A stretch of DNA of 6,134 bases from Fusobacterium sp. (GTDB lineage Bacteria > Fusobacteriota > Fusobacteriia > Fusobacteriales > Fusobacteriaceae). The notes under the pieces are model-generated. The model saw nothing but the letters and a program-made list of their open reading frames with translations, was not told where the DNA came from and did not search any database. Shown here piece by piece: positions 1-4,942 of the stretch. The stretch covers positions 1-6,134 of the forward strand of contig JAUNAY010000073.1 in the NCBI GenBank assembly GCA_030527385.1, in the 5' to 3' direction. Made by a program: the position numbers and the translations under genes. Positions within the stretch are counted from its first letter, which is position 1. Each line of letters starts with the position of its first letter.

Positions 1-40
1 TGTGTCAAAAATGTTACAGTTTCTTTAAATTATTAAAATA

Positions 41-1069
41 TTAATAATCAAATTGTCTATAATATCTTCTAATATCTAAACTATGTTTTGTATTATCTTC
101 AAAATGGAATGCCATACGATCAACTAATACAGTAGAAGCTATTGTTGGAGCAATTATCCAACGATATTTTTCATCAATTCCTTTTAATTCAAAATCTTTA
201 GTATCAATTACTGTTAATTTATCTGTATAATTTCTTAAGAATTTCTCTGCTCTTTCATCTAGTACACGAGTTTTTCCTGCACCTTTTACTAAGAATACAC
301 AAACATCTTTTTCTACAATTTCAAGAGTTCCGTGGAAAAATTCAGCACTTGTTACAGATTTTGTTCTAATCCATTGCATTTCTTCTAATAGGCACATAGA
401 GAATAGATAAGTTTCTCCCCAAACTTCTCCTCCACCTACCCAAATCATATATGGTTCGTTATAATATTTTTTACCTGCTTCTTTTGCAATTGGATCAAAT
501 TTATATTTTGCTTCTAATAAATTTTCTGGTAAAGTCATTAATTGATCTGCAAATTCATCATAATCATCAAAATCTCCATTATTTTTCATCAATCTAAAGA
601 ATAACCAGAATAGTAACATATATTCATATTCTACTCCATTTTCGTGTCTCATAGGAATTACATAATCTGAATTTTGTGCTAATGGAGAATCTGGATTTTT
701 AGTACAGCAAATAACTCTTATTCCATTTTCTTTGCAATGTTTTGCAATTGCTACTGTTTCTTTTGTATCTCCAGATTTAGAAAGAGTAATTACTACTGAA
801 TCTTTTGATAAAGATTTATGTCCTCTTGTTAATAACTCTGCTGCTTGTTCTACAAATACAGGTTTTTCTGTTACTTGTTTAGCCATTTCTCCCATAGCTA
901 ACATTGGAGCTAAACTTCCTCCTACTGCTGTAAAAAATATATTTTTATAACCTTGTTTTGATACTTCATCTGCTGCTTTTTCAGCTATTGGACGAGCTTC
1001 TCTTATTAAATCAGCACTTGTTCTATATTCCTTTTCATTAAACTTTAACATTTCAGCATATTTTGACAT
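41..1069 (-). CDS. gfrF: Fructoselysine 6-phosphate deglycase, FrlB/GfrF-type SIS protein
   Basis: Cytoplasmic SIS-fold enzyme predicted to split fructoselysine 6-phosphate (the Amadori product) into glucose 6-phosphate and lysine. The 342-residue product has two SIS lobes. The first carries AVGGSLAP (48-55) and the phosphosugar-binding loop TLSKSGDTKET (95-105). The second carries VGGGEVWGE (211-219), then E230 and H246 in SAEFFHGTLE. The 16-residue E-H spacing equals that of GlmS Glu488/His504, and I recall the same pair for the relative FraB (E214/H230). The start is ATG at 1069 behind AGGAGG with a 6-base spacer; a longer frame from TTG at 1084 would translate the ribosome binding site itself. 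It is the last operon gene visible, 53 bases after the preceding SIS gene. No terminator is seen in the 40 bases beyond its stop, so more genes may follow. The exact amine moiety (lysine versus another amino acid) is inferred from operon content. A FraB-like or other Amadori specificity is the main alternative. Confidence 0.82.
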   Translation of the reverse strand: MSKYAEMLKFNEKEYRTSADLIREARPIAEKAADEVSKQGYKNIFFTAVGGSLAPMLAMGEMAKQVTEKPVFVEQAAELLTRGHKSLSKDSVVITLSKSGDTKETVAIAKHCKENGIRVICCTKNPDSPLAQNSDYVIPMRHENGVEYEYMLLFWLFFRLMKNNGDFDDYDEFADQLMTLPENLLEAKYKFDPIAKEAGKKYYNEPYMIWVGGGEVWGETYLFSMCLLEEMQWIRTKSVTSAEFFHGTLEIVEKDVCVFLVKGAGKTRVLDERAEKFLRNYTDKLTVIDTKDFELKGIDEKYRWIIAPTIASTVLVDRMAFHFEDNTKHSLDIRRYYRQFDY

Positions 1070-1075
1070 TTTTTT

Positions 1076-1081
1076 CCTCCT
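1076..1081 (-). promoter_or_regulatory. Ribosome binding site that fixes the gfrF start
   Basis: AGGAGG on the minus strand lies 6 bases before ATG at 1069. The upstream in-frame TTG at 1084 would read straight through this site (Leu/Met-Arg-Arg-Lys-Lys), so that longer start is very unlikely. Confidence 0.85.
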
Positions 1082-1122
1082 CAAATTATTTTAATTTAGT
1101 TTTTTATTTTTTTATATGTTTT

Positions 1123-2184
1123 TTAAATTTTACTTTTTAATACTTTATCAAAATCGTCAAAGATTCTAACACCCAAATCTATTCCTTTAAAAGTAGCTAT
1201 TTTATAACTCAGTATTTGAATAGGAACAACTAATAATAGTAATATTAAATGTTCATTCATCTTCTCTTTTAAAGAAATATTTATCTCCCCATTATTTAGC
1301 CCAATTAAAATTGACTTTTTTATATATGAATCCATATAATTTTTTAAATTTTCCATTCTATCTTTTAATTTTCCTTGATTTTCCAAATAGAATATAATAT
1401 GATTCTTATTCGCTTCTAAATATGGACCGTGCATATATGCTTCTAATTCAAAACCTTGTGATGGACATCTTACTGTCTCTGTAAACTTAGTTTCAAACTC
1501 TTTTGCTAGTCCTAAAGCTCCTCCATATCCTATTGCAATAAACCTATCTGTTTCTTTAAATAGTTGCTTGTTTTTCTCAAAATAATTTTCAGTTATATCT
1601 ATTACTTCTGGAATATGATTTATTATTTTTTCCAACTCTTCCAAATATTTTTTTGCTATTTCACTAGAGATAATGTTTTTATTTTCACTCAAAATTATCC
1701 CTAACAAAAATATATTTAATACTGTGGCTGAAAATCCTTTTGTTACAAAACCTACTTTTTCAATTCCAAAATTTAGATTTAAAATCAAATCTGAATATTT
1801 TGTTACTGGACTATTACTATCAGATGTAATAACTAAACTCTTTATTTTAGAATTTTCTCTTACATATTTTAAAGCTTCTATTGTTGAACTGCTTTTTCCA
1901 CTTTGTGTTATTGCAATTACTAAATCTAAATTATCATCTATTTTTTCATAATTAAGAAAATTAAATGGTTCTTTTATCTCCACAAAACAATTTAGAATAT
2001 CTTCTAAAAAATATTTTGCTGTTTGAGTTGCATTTATAGATGATCCAGTAGCTAAAATTAAAACTCTTTTTATATTTAATTTTTTTAGTTCATCAATAAC
2101 TTGAATATTTTTTTCTCTAAACTCTTTTAATATTTTTGTTAAAATTTCTTTTTCTTCATATATATTAGATAGCATTGTTTCCAT
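1123..2184 (-). CDS. gfrE: Glucoselysine 6-phosphate deglycase-like SIS protein (GfrE type)
   Basis: A 353-residue GlmS-isomerase-like protein with two SIS domains, predicted to act in the cytoplasm on the second PTS product, glucoselysine 6-phosphate (the Heyns product), giving glucose 6-phosphate and lysine. Visible motifs are ATGSSINATQ (45-54), the phosphate loop ITQSGKSSSTIEA (92-104), the second-lobe loop AIGYGGALGLAKE (217-229) and the FELEAYMHGP block (245-254). E236 and H252 are 16 residues apart, as in GlmS. There is no glutaminase domain, so it is not a full GlmS. The ATG at 2184 follows AGAGGA (2191-2196) with a 6-base spacer; Met4 is a weaker alternative. It begins 15 bases after the EIID stop. 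Pairing with an FrlB-type gene behind a mannose-family PTS supports the GfrE role. Sequence alone cannot separate glucoselysine 6-phosphate from another amino-sugar phosphate. The protein is richer in Lys, Asn and Ile than GfrF (my hand count 111/353 against 61/342). Confidence 0.68.
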   Translation of the reverse strand: METMLSNIYEEKEILTKILKEFREKNIQVIDELKKLNIKRVLILATGSSINATQTAKYFLEDILNCFVEIKEPFNFLNYEKIDDNLDLVIAITQSGKSSSTIEALKYVRENSKIKSLVITSDSNSPVTKYSDLILNLNFGIEKVGFVTKGFSATVLNIFLLGIILSENKNIISSEIAKKYLEELEKIINHIPEVIDITENYFEKNKQLFKETDRFIAIGYGGALGLAKEFETKFTETVRCPSQGFELEAYMHGPYLEANKNHIIFYLENQGKLKDRMENLKNYMDSYIKKSILIGLNNGEINISLKEKMNEHLILLLLVVPIQILSYKIATFKGIDLGVRIFDDFDKVLKSKI

Positions 2185-2199
2185 AAATTTTCCTCTTTT

Positions 2200-3018
2200 T
2201 TAGAATATACCAATAAATGAACCAATAATTCCTACTATTGCCATTCCCAATAATATAACTAACGGTTTCACCTTTCTTCCTAAAAGATAATAAACTGCTC
2301 CAAATGCTCCTAATTGTAAAATTCCTGGCATAATATCATTTAGTATACCTTGAACTTCAATCTTGCTTTCTCCACTAACAAAGCTTAAAGGTGTACTTAT
2401 ATCTATCATTCTTGCTGTCATTGCTCCTATAACTACAAGTCCTAAGATTGAAGCTCCGAAAGTTAATTTTTCCATTGTTCCATTTTTTTGTAATTTATTT
2501 AAAAACTCTATTCCTAGTTTATATCCTAACTTTACAAGTAAAAATCTTATTACTATATGAGGAATATTAAAAATTAATAAAAATAGGATTGGTCCTAAGA
2601 TATTTCCTTTTAATGATAAAGATGTCCCTATTCCAGTTGCAATTAATCTAAGTGTTCCCCAAAAGAATGAATCTCCTATCCCTGAAAGTGGTCCCATCAA
2701 TGCTGTCTTAATATTATTTATTGAATTTTCATCAAACTCTTCTGATTCAGCATTTTCTTTTTCCATAGCTGATGAAATTCCAAGCATCAAAGTTACTATA
2801 TGTGGTGTCATATTAAAAAATTCAAGATGTCTTTTTAAAGCTTTTTTTAATCCCTCTTTGTTGTCTTTATACAATTTTTCTAAAACTGGAATTATAGCAT
2901 AAACATATCCTAAATTCATCTGTCTTTCGTAGTTCCACGAAAACTCCATTTGAAATGATCTCCAGAACACTCTTGTCAATTCTTTATCTATATTTTTATC
3001 AGAATTAGAAGTCTTCAT
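2200..3018 (-). CDS. gfrD: Mannose-family PTS permease, EIID subunit
   Basis: Membrane EIID partner of the EIIC subunit; together they form the sugar translocation unit. The 272-residue product starts with the family-typical block VFWRSF...SWNYERQMNLGYVYAIIP (17-44). It carries the EIID hallmark MGPLSGIGDSFFWGT (108-122), then hydrophobic segments near 140-162, 186-204, 228-247 and 252-272. Length fits the family. A GTG at 3033 gives a longer frame, but its upstream AGGAG is only 3 bases away. ATG at 3018 has AGGTGG with a 6-base spacer, so I chose it; the adjacent ATG at 3021 is also possible. The gene begins inside the end of the EIIC gene (14-base overlap), which implies translational coupling and matched amounts of EIIC and EIID. 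Substrate assignment comes from the two deglycases downstream. Confidence 0.85.
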   Translation of the reverse strand: MKTSNSDKNIDKELTRVFWRSFQMEFSWNYERQMNLGYVYAIIPVLEKLYKDNKEGLKKALKRHLEFFNMTPHIVTLMLGISSAMEKENAESEEFDENSINNIKTALMGPLSGIGDSFFWGTLRLIATGIGTSLSLKGNILGPILFLLIFNIPHIVIRFLLVKLGYKLGIEFLNKLQKNGTMEKLTFGASILGLVVIGAMTARMIDISTPLSFVSGESKIEVQGILNDIMPGILQLGAFGAVYYLLGRKVKPLVILLGMAIVGIIGSFIGIF

Positions 3019-3787
3019 CATCTTCCACCTCACTTTCTCCTACTTCCTTTGCTCCACGCAATTGAATTCCATCTTTTAAATTAACAATAATTACCGCTAA
3101 TATTCCACCAAAAACTGCTATTCCTGTAAGTGGAACTCCTGTATACACAGCCACAGCAAATCCTAAGAAAAAATATGGAGCTACTGTTTTATTCAAAAGT
3201 AATCTTGCCAACATAGCAAATCCTAAAGCTGGTATTATTCCTGTTGCTACTGCTAATCCCTTTTGTACAAATTCTGGTATTGAATTTAAAATAGCTGAAA
3301 TCACATTACTTCCTAACAAATAAGAGAAAAATACTACTAATGCTAACATTAATGAAAGTCCTACTCCTGACATAAGTTGCATTCTTTCTATTCCTCTACA
3401 ATTTCCCTCTTCTGCATAAGCATCAGCTTTATGACTTAACATAGGAATTACCAATCCTAAATAAACATTTTTTAAGATTAAAGTAAATGTTGCTATTGGT
3501 AAAGCTAATAATAGCACTGTCTCTACTCCTGATTTTGATGCTATCGCAAACGCAACTCCTAAAATTCCACCTGTTACAACATCTGGTGGAATTGCTCCTC
3601 CTACCGAAAACGATCCTATAAAAGCAAGTTCCAAAGTTGCTCCCATTATTATCCCTGCTTTTATATCTCCCATAACTATCCCAGTAAATAATCCTGTAAC
3701 AATTGGTCTTGAAATTAAACTTGTTCCCAATGCAAACTCACTTTGTGCTATAAAAGCAATCATTCCCAAAAGAAATGCCTGTAACAT
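3005..3787 (-). CDS. gfrC: Mannose-family PTS permease, EIIC subunit
   Basis: Integral membrane EIIC subunit that, with EIID, moves the sugar derivative across the cytoplasmic membrane during phosphorylation. The 260-residue protein is strongly hydrophobic, with roughly seven membrane segments (about 3-20, 28-55, 62-84, 89-113, 139-160, 176-198 and 203-235). The conserved EIIC region includes SRPIVTGLFTGIVMGD (26-41), GATLELAFIG (49-58) and GGAIPPD (63-69). It ends with an acidic tail, EVEDDEDF. The start ATG at 3787 is preceded by a very strong GGAGGAGGA sequence, and the EIIB stop is 21 bases upstream. The length is normal for the family and nothing is missing. The family call is secure. 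The fructoselysine/glucoselysine substrate is inferred from the operon. Confidence 0.9.
   Translation of the reverse strand: MLQAFLLGMIAFIAQSEFALGTSLISRPIVTGLFTGIVMGDIKAGIIMGATLELAFIGSFSVGGAIPPDVVTGGILGVAFAIASKSGVETVLLLALPIATFTLILKNVYLGLVIPMLSHKADAYAEEGNCRGIERMQLMSGVGLSLMLALVVFFSYLLGSNVISAILNSIPEFVQKGLAVATGIIPALGFAMLARLLLNKTVAPYFFLGFAVAVYTGVPLTGIAVFGGILAVIIVNLKDGIQLRGAKEVGESEVEDDEDF
3025..3030 (-). promoter_or_regulatory. Ribosome binding site for gfrD, inside the gfrC coding region
   Basis: AGGTGG on the minus strand is 6 bases before ATG at 3018 and 3 before ATG at 3021. It sits within the codons of the acidic C-terminal tail of EIIC, so this tail and the translation signal of the next gene share the same bases. 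Confidence 0.65.
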
Positions 3788-3808
3788 CTTTATTCCTCCT
3801 CCTCTTTG

Positions 3809-4267
3809 TTATAAATGAATTTTATTGTCTCCAGGTAATTGTCTTATTTCAACTTCTATTCCTTTTGTTTCTAACTCTTTTAACATTACTTCTTCCTCTG
3901 GTAAAAGATTTATAGTTTTTGAAATATTTTTACTTCCTTCTCTTGGTTTTATTCCACCTAAATTAATTTGTTTTATTTGTGTTACATTTGAAACTATTTT
4001 ATAAGCATCTTCTACTGATTCAACTACTATAAATAACTTATATTTATCAGTTACTCCTGAATTTAATGCTTCTATTGCTGATTGAATATTTTTAATAACT
4101 AACTTTACTCCTTGTGGTTTTGCTAATTTCATTGTTGTTTTTCTTAGTTCATCTCCTGCTACTGCATCATTTGCTATTAGTATGCAATCAGCTCCTAATG
4201 TTTGAGTCCAAGAAAATGCCACTTGCCCGTGAAGTAATCTGTGATCTACTCTTAATAAAAGTATCAT
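3809..4267 (-). CDS. gfrB: Mannose-family PTS, EIIB subunit
   Basis: Cytoplasmic phosphocarrier that takes phosphate from EIIA and gives it to the incoming sugar derivative. The 152-residue protein has the active-site block RVDHRLLHGQV (6-16); His13, in the LLHGQ part, is the phosphorylated residue by homology to LevE-type EIIB. His9 sits where many family members have Asp (RIDDRLIHGQ); I read this as a subfamily feature, not a defect. Further conserved segments are GADCILIAND (25-34), LRKTTMKLAKP (41-51), TDKYKLFIVV (73-82) and INLGG (100-104). It is separate from EIIA, unlike the fused EIIAB of E. coli ManX. ATG at 4267 has AGGAGGG (4277-4283) with a 9-base spacer. It lies 40 bases downstream of EIIA. 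Confidence 0.9.
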   Translation of the reverse strand: MILLLRVDHRLLHGQVAFSWTQTLGADCILIANDAVAGDELRKTTMKLAKPQGVKLVIKNIQSAIEALNSGVTDKYKLFIVVESVEDAYKIVSNVTQIKQINLGGIKPREGSKNISKTINLLPEEEVMLKELETKGIEVEIRQLPGDNKIHL

Positions 4268-4307
4268 ATGTTTTTTCCCTCCTAAAACGTTTTTACTTTA
4301 TTTTAAT

Positions 4308-4733
4308 TTAAAACTCTTCATCTTCCATTTGATTTTCTTTTTCTAATTCCAAATTTCCATATTTTACTGAATCTTGAGAATTTATTATAGAATTTTCTAT
4401 TAACTCTTTTGCATTTTCATAACTATCTTGTTCCCCTAAAAGTTCTAAAATTAATGATAGATTTAATCCTGAAATAACATTCAAGTTTTTATTATTTGGT
4501 ATTTTTTCCATAAAACCATTATTTACACTTCCACCAAATATATCTGTTACTACTATTATTTCTCTATCTTTATACTGATTTAATATTCTGTCTATTTCAT
4601 TATTCAAATTAAAATTTTCAGTTGTATAACAAGATAATGATTCTAAATTTTCAAACTTCCCTAAAATAATTCCTACTGAACTTTCTATCCCTTTAGCAAA
4701 ATTTCCGTGTGTTGCTATTATAAATTGAAACAT
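4308..4733 (-). CDS. gfrA: Mannose-family PTS, EIIA subunit
   Basis: Cytoplasmic phosphocarrier that receives phosphate from HPr and passes it to EIIB; first gene of the operon. The 141-residue protein opens with IIATHGNFAKG (5-15), where His9 is the expected phosphorylation site. It continues with VVTDIFGGSVNNG (61-73), which carries the conserved Asp64, and SGLNLSLILELL (88-99), typical of the EIIA-man fold. It ends with an acidic, Phe-terminated tail, MEDEEF, resembling the end of EIIC. The start ATG at 4733 follows AGGAGGT (4741-4747) with a 7-base spacer. A sigma-70-like promoter lies just upstream, so the leader would be only about 20 bases and leaves no room for a leader riboswitch. 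The sequence after residue 100 is rich in Asn, Glu and Lys and less recognisable. Confidence 0.88.
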   Translation of the reverse strand: MFQFIIATHGNFAKGIESSVGIILGKFENLESLSCYTTENFNLNNEIDRILNQYKDREIIVVTDIFGGSVNNGFMEKIPNNKNLNVISGLNLSLILELLGEQDSYENAKELIENSIINSQDSVKYGNLELEKENQMEDEEF

Positions 4734-4761
4734 TACGTTTACCTCCTGTATCTTTTCTCAT

Positions 4762-4790
4762 AAATTAACACACAGTATAAACTATGTCAA
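4762..4790 (-). promoter_or_regulatory. Predicted sigma-70-type promoter of the gfr-like operon
   Basis: On the minus strand a perfect -35 TTGACA (4785-4790) is followed, after 17 bases, by the -10 TAATTT (4762-4767) preceded by an extended TGT (4768-4770). Transcription would start near 4755, about 20 bases before the EIIA start. The -10 matches TATAAT at only 3 of 6 positions; the extended TG and consensus -35 compensate. A TATACT at 4774-4779 is an alternative -10, but it lacks a good -35. No -24/-12 GG...GC pattern was seen. Confidence 0.55.
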
Positions 4791-4818
4791 ATTTTTTAAT
4801 TTTATCGTTGATTCGTAG

Positions 4819-4847
4819 TTAATATTTTTATATTTCTATGTTATAAT
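4819..4847 (+). promoter_or_regulatory. Predicted extended -10 promoter of the Rep_3-type gene
   Basis: TTAATA (4819-4824, 4 of 6 matches to TTGACA), a 17-base spacer, then TATAAT (4842-4847) with TGT immediately before it (4839-4841). The start point would be near 4854, giving a leader of about 90 bases. A second, weaker pair, TTGTAA (4883-4888) and TAGTAT (4906-4911), lies closer to the gene. Confidence 0.55.
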
Positions 4848-4853
4848 TATCTT

Positions 4854-4867
4854 AAAATATATATTTT
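4854..4867. repeat. 14-bp perfect AT palindrome in the divergent region
   Basis: AAAATATATATTTT is its own reverse complement and lies at the predicted transcription start of the rightward gene. It could be a dimer-binding site or an easily melted stretch. In DNA this AT-rich it may also be chance. Confidence 0.35.
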
Positions 4868-4931
4868 TTTATAGTTAACGATTTGTAAAATTGTTTTTTT
4901 TCGTTTAGTATAGTAGCTTTTTTTATAAAAT

Positions 4932-4936
4932 AGGAG
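4932..4936 (+). promoter_or_regulatory. Ribosome binding site for the Rep_3-type gene
   Basis: AGGAG lies 6 bases before ATG at 4943. An in-frame ATG at 4937 directly abuts this site and is too close to serve as the start, which decides for 4943. Confidence 0.75.
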
Positions 4937-4942
4937 ATGAAG

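Noticed and set aside
3..8. TTGACA on the minus strand at the window edge, like a -35 box
   Set aside because: The matching -10 would lie outside the window, so a promoter cannot be supported.
732..950. Plus-strand open frame of 72 codons
   Set aside because: Lies entirely antisense to the well-conserved SIS gene gfrF; no ribosome binding site and no recognisable product.
1070..1084. TTG start at 1084 for gfrF
   Set aside because: The added codons are the AGGAGG ribosome binding site for ATG at 1069.
1673..1951. Plus-strand open frame of 92 codons
   Set aside because: Antisense to the gfrE-like gene. Its Phe/Leu/Ser-rich translation is what AT-rich antisense reading produces.
2363..2560. 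Plus-strand open frame of 65 codons
   Set aside because: Antisense to the EIID gene, with no independent support.
3019..3033. GTG start at 3033 for gfrD
   Set aside because: AGGAG is only 3 bases upstream of it, while ATG at 3018 has AGGTGG at a good 6-base distance and keeps all conserved EIID residues.
4284..4293. Palindrome AAAACGTTTT in the EIIA-EIIB gap, considered as a terminator or operator
   Set aside because: Stem too short and AT-rich, with the next gene's ribosome binding site right behind it; more likely chance.
4114..4311. Plus-strand open frame of 65 codons, Leu-rich and apparently hydrophobic
   Set aside because: Antisense to EIIB and the EIIA-EIIB gap; the hydrophobicity comes from reading the complement of coding DNA.
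4734..4942. Sigma-54 promoter, leader riboswitch or clear plasmid iterons in the divergent region
   Set aside because: No GG-N10-GC spacing. The predicted operon leader is only about 20 bases. No tandem 17-22 bp repeats are present, only short motifs.
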